From NCBI RefSeq assembly GCF_000508225.1, contig NC_023063.1, positions 682,001-746,000 of the forward strand: a stretch of DNA of 64,000 nt, in the 5' to 3' direction. Positions 9,467-18,856 of the stretch are shown one piece after another; the first letter of the stretch is position 1; the number at the start of each line of letters is the position of its first letter. A model generated the notes under the pieces. That model was not told the origin of the DNA. It searched no databases and was given only the letters and a program-made list of their open reading frames with translations. The position numbers and the translations under genes are program-made. The DNA comes from Ehrlichia muris AS145 (lineage in GTDB: Bacteria > Pseudomonadota > Alphaproteobacteria > Rickettsiales > Anaplasmataceae).

Positions 9467-12400
9467 TTATTCTTTCTGATCTTTCTCATTAAGCTTTCTA
9501 ACAATCCCTCTTTCATACGACTCTTCTTCAACTTTAATTGCTGATTCATGCCCTGCAATTTTTTCTGCCACACTAGAATGTTCATCCATATAAAGTCTTT
9601 TTCGTTGAGGACCATCTAAAAAGTAAATATCTTTTTTTCCTCTTTTTCTAGCATTAACATCACCATCATCATCAGATTCAACAATAACAGAAGCTTTTTC
9701 TGCTTCTACTTGTGTGTCAGAATCATTATTTTCAGTTGTACTTTCATTATCACCAGTCAAACTATCTATATTACTTAAATCCTGATCATTAATACCATAT
9801 TCTATATTAGTAGAAACATCAGCCGCATTCTTAGAGTCATCAATATCTGGAATTACATTCAAAATGTCATCACTAACAGTACTATGTACTTCATTAGCAC
9901 CTTCACTATCGTCAGTAGTATCACGCGTAGCCATACCTGAAACATTATCAGTGCTATCATTTGCTTCACTAGTATCTCCACCATCATTAGTAGCATCATG
10001 CGTAGTTATACCTGAAATACTATCAGTACTATCATTAACTAATTCCATTCTTCTACTGGTACCTTCACTATCGTTACTAACATCATGCGTATCGTTACTA
10101 ACATCATGCGTAGTTATACCTGAAACATTAGTATCATCAACAGTAGTACTTTCACTTCTAGAAATAGGTGAATTAGCATCCAAATTATTATTAACACCTT
10201 GCACTTCATCATAATTTGAACGTACATCAAGCACTATATTATCACTGGGAGACGATATATAACTATTTAACAGTCCATCATCATGTCCACCTATTCTATC
10301 TTCCTTCCCATTATCACCTGACTGAGGCTGTTGAGAAATATCAGTAGGTTTGCTTGAAATACCATTATCAGTCTGCACATTATAATTATGATTTCTTGGA
10401 GTTGAATCAGAACCATGATCATCACTCTTTTCTACAGATTCACCCTTATTCTCAGGATTAATATTACTTCTGCTAACCATATTAATATTTGATTTACCAG
10501 TAGATCTACGATTCCGTATTGCATCTTTAATTATACTTTGAGTTTCCTGATCAAGTCCTACTATAGAAGCTAAAGATTGAGTAGCAGCATGTATACTTGC
10601 ACCAAGACCAGCAACACTCCCAGATATAGAATGAGCAATCGTTTCAGACATATTTTTAAAACCTCTCATAGCATTTGCAACAATAAGCAATATCAAAACT
10701 GATACAACACTAAATGGTAATCCAAATAATCCACGACCTCCCTGAACATATGCTTCCCTTATTGATTCAGTAATAGATAATGCAGGTGAATATCCAATAG
10801 GTGCTAATACATATATTAGACAAATATCAGGTGGAGCACCTTCTTCAACAGCACCAATAGGAAGATCAAAACCTAAGTAGCATTGACTACAAACAGTAAA
10901 TCCTGTAACACTATATAACACAGTTAACATAACTTGATTCAAAAATGCAAGTGCAGCAAATAAAATTATAGGTTGTAACGAAAAATTAACTAACATCTTG
11001 ATCCATGAATCAAAAAGTGTCTTTGTAAGCTGAAAGAAAACAAAAGTTATAAAGATAGGTGCTAATGTTGCTAAAAAAGCGATAGCAACAATAGTAAGTA
11101 AGTATGCTATAACTGCCTCAATAACGCATATAAAAAATACAATAGAAGCCCATAAAATTATAATAAACATCAGCCACCCTATAGGACCTGTAATTATTAA
11201 TGTGGCTAATCTAATCCATACTTCCCCTGTCAATAATACTCCTATGGTAGGATCTAAAAACGCAAATGAATTATCTCCATCCAATTCACCATTAAATGCA
11301 GCTATGAGGTCACTGACTCCTTGAACAAATATTGAAAAGAAATGATCACTGAAAAATTCCCAACTACCCTGGCTTATCAAACCAACAACAACTGCAATCT
11401 TAGCAATACGTACTACTAAATCATACTTGGTACATTTTACAACACCTATTATATACCCTAATACAGTAAAAATTATATACAAAGTACATAATGCTTGTAA
11501 TGCTCTCCATAATGATCCTGCACTGGTTTGATTAGTATATATACTCTGTACTGCACCTTTTGATTTGTTTGCATGTATTAAATCTATAGCTTGAGAGATA
11601 CTATCAACCTTTACATCCTTAGGTAATCCATATAAAATTCTTAAAAGAGTATCTCTAATCATAACAAATACTTTAGAGAAATTTGGATTCCATGTTTTTA
11701 CAAAAAAATCAGCAAAGTACTTATTTTCTGATTTCATTCCTGGCAAACTGCTATAATCAAATTGATCTTCATATCCTCTAACATCTATACCTAAATAAAT
11801 CTTTCCTGATTTTTTTTCAGAACCATCTCCATTAATCATATACACTCCTGTTCCAGATGTCTTATCTTGAGGATCAGGTACAAATAATTCAACAGTACCT
11901 TTATCCCCAGGAAACATAGTTGGAGCATTATCTCCTATATACATATATAATTTTTTCCCGTACATAAAATTACATGTGCGTTCTACATGAATATTATATC
12001 CACCAGAATATAAGTGATAGTTTAGTCCTGAACCTAATACTGTAAATCTTAACTTCATACGATCATCAAGTTCATATGTATAATTAAAATCAGGTTTCAG
12101 GCTACTTGATTCAACATCCCGAGAATCATTAGAATAACAATAATGACTATAAGTTTTTTTTGGAAAACAATAATAATCTTTGTTCAAATTTTTTTTAATT
12201 CCAGGTTTTGGTATTATATCAAAATAGGCAGTCAATCCTTGTATTACTTGTCCAGAATCATTACTCTTAATAATATCTTCTAAATTCGCTTCACTTGCCT
12301 CATTGAATGTAACGTTCATATCAACTTTACTATTCTCAGTAATACAATTCCCATCTGCACGATAATTTGATATTGTAGCAATCCCTTTATCAGCACTAAG

Positions 12401-13447
12401 CTGTGATTTAGAATTACATATAGTGCCACAAATACAATTGATATCATATGTTGTAAAATTATTAATAACATCTATAATTTCTTTAATTGTATCTAATGTA
12501 ATATCCTTTCTTATGTTACCTTGCTCTTGTTGTTTTTTATAATACTCGAGTTGAGAAGTATTTGCAGTATCGACATGACTTATAATTCCATTTTTATTTA
12601 ATTCTTTAATAATCGCACAATGTTTCTTTAATATATCAACATCAATCCTCTTATTTTTTATCATTCTAGCATCATAAACAAAAGGAGCTTTAATCCAATC
12701 TTTTTCTAAACTTTTATTATAAAAAACCTTATTTCCATAGGGAGTAGTTGTATTATCCACTAATGCTGAAACTTCAGTACCTTGCAAACGAGGTATCACA
12801 GCAAATGCATGTTCAGATGATTTACATTCTTTTTCTACCTTTATATAAAATTTAGACGCACCATTTTTACAAATATTTTCAGCTGACATAGCCGTACTAC
12901 AGCTGCTATCTTCAAAAATCTCATCATCAGAATAATATATGATACCAGATTCTTTCAATGCATCAGCACTACAGTCTTCCACTTTCAGTTTTCTAGGGAT
13001 TAAACTAACTTTAAACATATCTCCTTTATTCATGTAAAAGGTACTAATACTGCGTGCAGTAGGTGAGAGATATGAGCTCGACGGCTGCTTAGAGCCAGCA
13101 CTTTTACAGATATTTACCAAATTTTCATAAATCGATTCATCATGATAATTAACAACATAAGCAGAGTTATTACAAGTAACTGCTGGAACAACTACATCTT
13201 TTGGATTCAGAGAATCCTTAGGACACATATTTAGAACTCCAGTAATCATTAACTTCATTGGAGACTGATCTTTACTAACTCTCAATCCGGTATCAATCCA
13301 ATTAGGTTGCACTATATTCCGTACCTTGTTCACTTTTGGGGTAACTTCTACAACAACTGAATTACCACTAACACCTTTACTACCTTCAATACACCTAACT
13401 TCACATCCTGTAATAAAAAATAGTAATAATATTATAAATTTTTTCAT
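9467..13447 (-). CDS. virB6-3: VirB6-3, large type IV secretion VirB6-family protein
   Basis: This 1326-residue VirB6 paralogue starts MKKFIILLLFFITGC, a short lipoprotein-type signal with lipobox ITGC. A long Cys-containing extracytoplasmic domain follows to about residue 640, including CICGTICN, which resembles the ICGNICG of VirB6-2. Membrane segments lie at about 642-695 (containing GSWEFF), 745-805, 820-845 and 900-930. The C-terminal tail, from about 960, is acidic and repetitive, then turns basic (ARKRGKKD). It starts 3 bases after the virB6-2 stop and ends 36 bases before virB6-4, so these three genes almost certainly share a transcript. The membrane core gives the VirB6/TrbL assignment; what the N-terminal and tail domains do is not known. 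Confidence 0.92.
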   Translation of the reverse strand: MKKFIILLLFFITGCEVRCIEGSKGVSGNSVVVEVTPKVNKVRNIVQPNWIDTGLRVSKDQSPMKLMITGVLNMCPKDSLNPKDVVVPAVTCNNSAYVVNYHDESIYENLVNICKSAGSKQPSSSYLSPTARSISTFYMNKGDMFKVSLIPRKLKVEDCSADALKESGIIYYSDDEIFEDSSCSTAMSAENICKNGASKFYIKVEKECKSSEHAFAVIPRLQGTEVSALVDNTTTPYGNKVFYNKSLEKDWIKAPFVYDARMIKNKRIDVDILKKHCAIIKELNKNGIISHVDTANTSQLEYYKKQQEQGNIRKDITLDTIKEIIDVINNFTTYDINCICGTICNSKSQLSADKGIATISNYRADGNCITENSKVDMNVTFNEASEANLEDIIKSNDSGQVIQGLTAYFDIIPKPGIKKNLNKDYYCFPKKTYSHYCYSNDSRDVESSSLKPDFNYTYELDDRMKLRFTVLGSGLNYHLYSGGYNIHVERTCNFMYGKKLYMYIGDNAPTMFPGDKGTVELFVPDPQDKTSGTGVYMINGDGSEKKSGKIYLGIDVRGYEDQFDYSSLPGMKSENKYFADFFVKTWNPNFSKVFVMIRDTLLRILYGLPKDVKVDSISQAIDLIHANKSKGAVQSIYTNQTSAGSLWRALQALCTLYIIFTVLGYIIGVVKCTKYDLVVRIAKIAVVVGLISQGSWEFFSDHFFSIFVQGVSDLIAAFNGELDGDNSFAFLDPTIGVLLTGEVWIRLATLIITGPIGWLMFIIILWASIVFFICVIEAVIAYLLTIVAIAFLATLAPIFITFVFFQLTKTLFDSWIKMLVNFSLQPIILFAALAFLNQVMLTVLYSVTGFTVCSQCYLGFDLPIGAVEEGAPPDICLIYVLAPIGYSPALSITESIREAYVQGGRGLFGLPFSVVSVLILLIVANAMRGFKNMSETIAHSISGSVAGLGASIHAATQSLASIVGLDQETQSIIKDAIRNRRSTGKSNINMVSRSNINPENKGESVEKSDDHGSDSTPRNHNYNVQTDNGISSKPTDISQQPQSGDNGKEDRIGGHDDGLLNSYISSPSDNIVLDVRSNYDEVQGVNNNLDANSPISRSESTTVDDTNVSGITTHDVSNDTHDVSNDSEGTSRRMELVNDSTDSISGITTHDATNDGGDTSEANDSTDNVSGMATRDTTDDSEGANEVHSTVSDDILNVIPDIDDSKNAADVSTNIEYGINDQDLSNIDSLTGDNESTTENNDSDTQVEAEKASVIVESDDDGDVNARKRGKKDIYFLDGPQRKRLYMDEHSSVAEKIAGHESAIKVEEESYERGIVRKLNEKDQKE
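9860..10140 (-). repeat. Degenerate acidic repeats inside virB6-3
   Basis: The coding region has imperfect repeated blocks built on SGITTHD..ND, seen as VSGITTHDVSND, ISGITTHDATND and VSGMATRDTTDD, separated by variable spacers. A short inner duplication (THDVSND twice) sits at the start of the array. All units keep the reading frame. The region is Asp/Ser/Thr-rich, like the repeat zone of VirB6-4, but the units are different in sequence. Confidence 0.75.
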
Positions 13448-13450
13448 ATT

Positions 13451-16210
13451 CTACCCACCGAAACTAGATGGAGGATTTTCCGGGATTGAAACACCACCAC
13501 GTGATGGCTTGCTAGTAGATTCATCATTCAAAGGCGCCTGAAATCCAAGAGAATCACGTCGACGTTCACCATCATTATCCCGATTATTCATATTATTCAT
13601 TTGTGCATATCTTGCCCTTTGCATACGACTATTTTGATCCATACCAATAATTCCCAAAGCACTCTCCTTAGCATTTTCAGCCACCATTGACAAATTAGCA
13701 AATGAACCAAAAATTGATGTACACATTTCTCCAGAAGAGCCAACAAAATGCTTTGTTGCATTCACCATTATTACAAATATTAATATATTAACAATAGGCA
13801 TTGGTAATCCTATAAATATTACTGTATCACTATTTACTGAATCTCTTAGATTATCATTAAAGGCTGATACAGGAGAAAATCCTAAAGGAAGTAAAAATTC
13901 AAGCAGACAAAAACTTATTTTCGTGATTCCTATGTCAATCTCAGGTCGCAATACACATACATCACATGATTCAAAATTAAACATAGCATATATTATACTA
14001 TCTATAACTTCAGTCAAAAGAGCAAAAGAAGCAAATATTATTACCGGTTGCATAGCTGTCTGTACTAAAGATTTAATCCATGCATCAAAAATTGCTTTAG
14101 TACGTTTAAATAAAATACAAATTATAAAAAAAGGTGCAATACTGAGTAGTAATCCTATAAGAATAATAGATATCAGATAAGTAACAACTGCAGTTGCTAT
14201 AGTTAAAAATAAAACTATTAATCCCCAGAAAATTAGAGATACGCTCACCCATCCTACTGGACCAGTACATAATAATGATAAAATCTGTAACCAAGTTTCA
14301 GACAAAGAAAATCTATACAACATTGTATCTAAAAATTCAAAACTAGTACTATTAACAGAATCTTGACCTGTCATTATGGCAATCAATTGTATTGGCGCTT
14401 CAGTAAATAATTTAAACAAATGATCATTAAAAAACTCCCAACTATTAGGGCCAATAACATAAATTACTATACTAATTTTTAGTGTTATAGCTAATAACTC
14501 AAAAATAGAAGCCTTAGAAAATCCAACAAAATAAAATAACGCATTTATTAAGATGTATAATACCAACAATGAATTTACTATTTGAATAAAATGTGTATTT
14601 TCTATAACAGTATTATAGATTATATTAACACCTCCAGAATTAGTAGATGATGTCCCATATAATCCACGTTCCAATGCATCTTTTAATTTCTCTACTATAT
14701 ATGAAATCACATTAGGTATTTTCTTTTTTGCAGTGACTGTAATATTAAAATATCCTGTATTATTATCATATCCATCCCCATTATCTTTTACACCAAAATA
14801 TAACTCACCAGCTGCATCATCATCTGTCAATTGAACTGTCGTGCTTTCATTGTTTATAAAATTGATCTTTTTTGTACCTCCGTCTCCTGGTTTTACTTTA
14901 GGTGGAACTTTAGATATAACATAATACAAACTATCTTTAACGTGATTACTACAATCCTTAGTTACTTCAATTTTATACTTACCTATCAATTCTAAATTAG
15001 GATCTACACGCAATTCTAAATAAAGGCCTTCAGATGAATCTTTATTAAAAGAATACCAATAATTAGTTAAAAGACCAACATCAGAAGAGTTATTATCTGC
15101 TTGCCACTTTTTAATTGTATCATCAACAGTAATAAAATTTGTTATACCTGACTCATGGTTTAAATATACAAAAGGCAAAACAGTACTATATTGCCCCGCT
15201 TCGTTTAAATCACATGATATGCTATTGCCTGTAATAGAGCATTCATTTAACATAGTATTCTTCTCTGAAACAAAACAGTTTTCAGTGACTATATCGTTTT
15301 TGTAATCAGGAACACCACATATATTTCCGCATATCATATTGACAGTATATGCATCATATATTTTTTGATATTTGTCTCTTATTAGTTTCTGACGTGTCGC
15401 AAAATGTTCTTTTTCCTTCAATATCAGTTGATTCTTATCATTATCATTATATTGAGTTTCATGTTTAAGTTTTGCTGTATCCATAATTTTATTCAGATAT
15501 ACATCCAACTCATCAGGTGTAAAACAAAGATTGAAATAATCATTGCCATTTTGACTAGCAGAACGTGTGTTCCGCTTTGAGTCTTTAGAATTTATCCTGC
15601 GCTTTAAATCTTGATATTCTGATTTACTCATATGATATAAGACTCTAAGTGGAAAATCAATCCAGGCTTTTTCTTTTCCTTCCAAATTAGGATTTTTTAA
15701 ATACATAAGATTACTCATCTGTTGCGAACCGTAATTATCAATAGAAATACGATACTCTGTACCTAAATAATCTTCCATACATTGGTTAGTATTTTGAACA
15801 TAAACTTTGGGATTTTTATTTTTACATATATCCTCATCTACAGTAAATTTAAACGCTGGTAATAAACTAAATTGCAATTTTTCTCCTGCCATTATATTAG
15901 GCATTTTAATAGGAAATCTAAGATTATCCTTCTTAGAGGATACATTGCTAATATTATAGACCTCCAGAATGTCTTTTGTATTATGACAAAAATCAACATT
16001 CACTGTATCAACTTTTATAGTAAGAGATTTTCTCCCTGCTAATATTAAATCTGACTTAACCCAAGTAACATGTTCTTTTTTTCCATTTTCTAACCCAGCT
16101 TCCACAACACTCGAATATTCATCAAATAGTACACTTTGAGGCCTAATACAACCATGATAGCCACAACTTGAAAGAAGAAAAATACTGATTATTAAAACTC
16201 TTTGAAACAT
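13451..16210 (-). CDS. virB6-2: VirB6-2, type IV secretion VirB6-family protein
   Basis: The second virB6 paralogue. The open frame extends to a TTG at 16276, but the ATG at 16210 starts MFQRVLIISIFLLSSCGYHGC, a clean lipoprotein signal with lipobox LSSC, and has GGTGGAAGAG upstream. This start gives 919 residues. An extracytoplasmic domain containing ICGNICG precedes membrane segments at about 530-593 (ending in NSWEFF), 640-710 and 720-750. A further hydrophobic segment near 800-830 is followed by a short tail (about 90 residues, polar, Asn/Arg-rich). Unlike virB6-3 and -4, it lacks a long acidic tail. It sits 196 bases after virB6-1 and 3 bases before virB6-3. Confidence 0.92.
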   Translation of the reverse strand: MFQRVLIISIFLLSSCGYHGCIRPQSVLFDEYSSVVEAGLENGKKEHVTWVKSDLILAGRKSLTIKVDTVNVDFCHNTKDILEVYNISNVSSKKDNLRFPIKMPNIMAGEKLQFSLLPAFKFTVDEDICKNKNPKVYVQNTNQCMEDYLGTEYRISIDNYGSQQMSNLMYLKNPNLEGKEKAWIDFPLRVLYHMSKSEYQDLKRRINSKDSKRNTRSASQNGNDYFNLCFTPDELDVYLNKIMDTAKLKHETQYNDNDKNQLILKEKEHFATRQKLIRDKYQKIYDAYTVNMICGNICGVPDYKNDIVTENCFVSEKNTMLNECSITGNSISCDLNEAGQYSTVLPFVYLNHESGITNFITVDDTIKKWQADNNSSDVGLLTNYWYSFNKDSSEGLYLELRVDPNLELIGKYKIEVTKDCSNHVKDSLYYVISKVPPKVKPGDGGTKKINFINNESTTVQLTDDDAAGELYFGVKDNGDGYDNNTGYFNITVTAKKKIPNVISYIVEKLKDALERGLYGTSSTNSGGVNIIYNTVIENTHFIQIVNSLLVLYILINALFYFVGFSKASIFELLAITLKISIVIYVIGPNSWEFFNDHLFKLFTEAPIQLIAIMTGQDSVNSTSFEFLDTMLYRFSLSETWLQILSLLCTGPVGWVSVSLIFWGLIVLFLTIATAVVTYLISIILIGLLLSIAPFFIICILFKRTKAIFDAWIKSLVQTAMQPVIIFASFALLTEVIDSIIYAMFNFESCDVCVLRPEIDIGITKISFCLLEFLLPLGFSPVSAFNDNLRDSVNSDTVIFIGLPMPIVNILIFVIMVNATKHFVGSSGEMCTSIFGSFANLSMVAENAKESALGIIGMDQNSRMQRARYAQMNNMNNRDNDGERRRDSLGFQAPLNDESTSKPSRGGVSIPENPPSSFGG

Positions 16211-16406
16211 AAAATCAGCTCTTCCACCTAAAAAAACAACATAAAATATCTTGATAAAATTTCCATGAACAATCAAAATTCGTTCTTAATAAAAATATTT
16301 ACTTAATCCTTTCACGCATAATTAATTAACACCAAAAAGCAACACTAAATTATTCTTATCAAGAGAAGTATTTCCTCGTTAATTTTTACAGAGTCCTACA
16401 AAAATT

Positions 16407-18818
16407 TCATTTTTCTCCTTTAGAACTGCCTCCAGAAACTTCATCTTTACCTCCATCAGAACCAGATTTACGATTACCCAATTTATCAGATATAGCATCT
16501 TTGGCTTTTTGTCCTATACTACCTTGAACTTTAGATGCTGCATTCATAGCAGAATTCATCATTGATTTTGGATTAAATGATGAACCAACATGACCAGCTC
16601 TTGGATCACCTGCAAGCTCAGCTGCTATGTAAGTAATAGATGATAAGAAATGATAAAACAAAAAGCCTATTAATACCATCATCAGCAATTTCATCCATAA
16701 CATTTCAGCTTCATGTTTAAAATCAGGAGCATAAGCATTAAATCCAAAAAATGCAGGTTTTGTTAAAAATTGCACATTTCCAAACATACATGCTAAATTA
16801 TAATCATATTTTGAATCATCACATTGTTTTGGATCACGCAACTTAAAAGTAATTCTTTTATGGCCCAAAACCTGAACTTCTTGCCTATCAAACTTGAGAT
16901 CTTCAAAATACAAATTATCAAAGACAGTAAACAACAATGCTAGAAAAGCAAAAAGTATTACAGGATACAATGTATAAACAATTAATTGCCTTATCCATCC
17001 ATCAAAAAATCCCCTTGTAGCTTGAAATAATACCATAGGAATCATTAATGGAGAAATTAAGATTAAAATAGTAAGTGCAATTAGTGACAACAAAAATATA
17101 TAAACTAACCATATTACAATAAATATAAGCATTAGTACTGCAAAAATTGCAATCAGACATAACATCAATTTCATATTAAACAGCATACTAGCAAAAAAAA
17201 GTCCTGCAGTTAAGAATAACCCTAGAACAATTGTTGCAGATCCACCATTTAATTGCTGCCCTAAATAAAACAATAATTTACAATCTAACCTATCCCATGG
17301 AGCTAGATACTGATATTGAGCATCATAATCCTGACCAGTATAATTACATATAGTTTGTTCTCCACCTGCTTGTAATACTATATCTGATAATCCTATGGAG
17401 AGCTTTACTATTTGATCATAGTAATGTGACATAGCAGATCCTTGAGTGAAATACACCACTAATGCAAACTTAATTATGAGCATGTATAATTCAGCTGGAC
17501 TTTGTATTCCACCTAATACCGCTTTAATTGCAAATAATATTAAAGCTAATACCAAAACTGCCATTACTGCCTTTTTCAACTTATCCTGAGCAACTTTTAA
17601 AAAACCAGCTTTTTGGCTACCATTTTGACCACATCTACCAGTTAATATATTGTTCAGGGATCCTTTGATACAAGAGACTATTATTGAAGTCATTGGAAAG
17701 GTAGATTTTACATAAGGACCAACTTCACCTCTACATGCAGGATCTATATAACAACTATAACATTGAGAATTATCATAACTTACAATCCTCTTATTATCAT
17801 CTGACATAACTGGTACAGACTTTTCACACATTGCAACTGGTGGTCCACTAGGACGCATATGACAACCAATCTCAACTTGAGGCCATAAAGGAGCACCTAT
17901 AGCTTTAGTAGCATAAACACAGATTTTATCTGCTTTTTCTACAGCTTGAAAAGTAATTGTATGCATTACTTTTTCTTGACCAGATTGTAAGACCGCACAC
18001 TCTACTTTTCCCTGCATAGCATACTTAGCGATTTTTATTTCTTCAGTAGAATAATCACCCTCTCTTGGATAATCTCCTGCTCTTAATAACTCAGTAACAT
18101 TTCCTGATGAAGCCTCTGCTGCTCTTTTAATTATACTAATAGGATTAATACCACCTATTGGATTACGATAACAAACTTCTATATAATTAGAACTAGATAT
18201 TCTATTTTTAGGCCAATAATACTTATCCACTTTTACAAATTTCTGAGACGCACATACAGGTTCATTTTGTTTTGCCCGCATTAAATCAACAGTATTGCTA
18301 CTATTTTTTTTACCAGTTACAAGACATGTAAAATATTCTACTTCTGAAGCAAAATCACCATTTGCACAACTTTGATAATTTGCAGTAGGCTCTTGACATT
18401 CTTTATAAGTACCTTCAGGATCACTACCTTGCTTTGCATCACTATTATCAAAACGCATAACTGGATGACGTACAAAAGACCAATTACAAGCAAAAAATGC
18501 AGCTCCTTTAGCAACCGCCACAGCAATCAGCGCCACCCCTGTAAGAAACATTCCTAATGCCACAAGCCAAGTTCCTGGATTAATAAAAAATATACTACCA
18601 ATAACCAGAGCAAACCCAGCAGTAAATCCAGTAAGTCCTATATACTTCATATGCTCATTAACTCTAGAACAGAAAGGATTACTGGCTAGTGTAGTTCTAT
18701 ATATAGCTGTCTTCTCGCTTTCAACTTCTGCTGCCAATATAGATTTAGCATATATAAAATTAACGTTAATCAAAAATAACATTAATATATATATTACACT
18801 CTTACTAACTTTCAGCAT
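16407..18818 (-). CDS. virB6-1: VirB6-1, type IV secretion VirB6-family protein
   Basis: The first and smallest of the four virB6 paralogues (803 residues from the ATG at 18818; a TTG at 18842 would add 8). AAGAG lies 6-7 bases upstream of the ATG. It opens with a hydrophobic signal-like segment (VIYILMLFLINVNFIYA) without a lipobox. Two membrane segments follow at about residues 48-105, then a Cys-rich soluble region. A block of membrane spans from about 415 to 620 is the VirB6/TrbL core. A last span lies near 740-760. The tail is short and basic to Gly/Ser-rich (DGGKDEVSGGSSKGEK). It lacks the WEFF motif found in the other three paralogues, so it is the most divergent copy. It starts 38 bases after the virB4 stop. 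Confidence 0.92.
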   Translation of the reverse strand: MLKVSKSVIYILMLFLINVNFIYAKSILAAEVESEKTAIYRTTLASNPFCSRVNEHMKYIGLTGFTAGFALVIGSIFFINPGTWLVALGMFLTGVALIAVAVAKGAAFFACNWSFVRHPVMRFDNSDAKQGSDPEGTYKECQEPTANYQSCANGDFASEVEYFTCLVTGKKNSSNTVDLMRAKQNEPVCASQKFVKVDKYYWPKNRISSSNYIEVCYRNPIGGINPISIIKRAAEASSGNVTELLRAGDYPREGDYSTEEIKIAKYAMQGKVECAVLQSGQEKVMHTITFQAVEKADKICVYATKAIGAPLWPQVEIGCHMRPSGPPVAMCEKSVPVMSDDNKRIVSYDNSQCYSCYIDPACRGEVGPYVKSTFPMTSIIVSCIKGSLNNILTGRCGQNGSQKAGFLKVAQDKLKKAVMAVLVLALILFAIKAVLGGIQSPAELYMLIIKFALVVYFTQGSAMSHYYDQIVKLSIGLSDIVLQAGGEQTICNYTGQDYDAQYQYLAPWDRLDCKLLFYLGQQLNGGSATIVLGLFLTAGLFFASMLFNMKLMLCLIAIFAVLMLIFIVIWLVYIFLLSLIALTILILISPLMIPMVLFQATRGFFDGWIRQLIVYTLYPVILFAFLALLFTVFDNLYFEDLKFDRQEVQVLGHKRITFKLRDPKQCDDSKYDYNLACMFGNVQFLTKPAFFGFNAYAPDFKHEAEMLWMKLLMMVLIGFLFYHFLSSITYIAAELAGDPRAGHVGSSFNPKSMMNSAMNAASKVQGSIGQKAKDAISDKLGNRKSGSDGGKDEVSGGSSKGEK

Positions 18819-18856
18819 AATCAACTCTTTTATAAAGAACAATTAATTATTAAATG

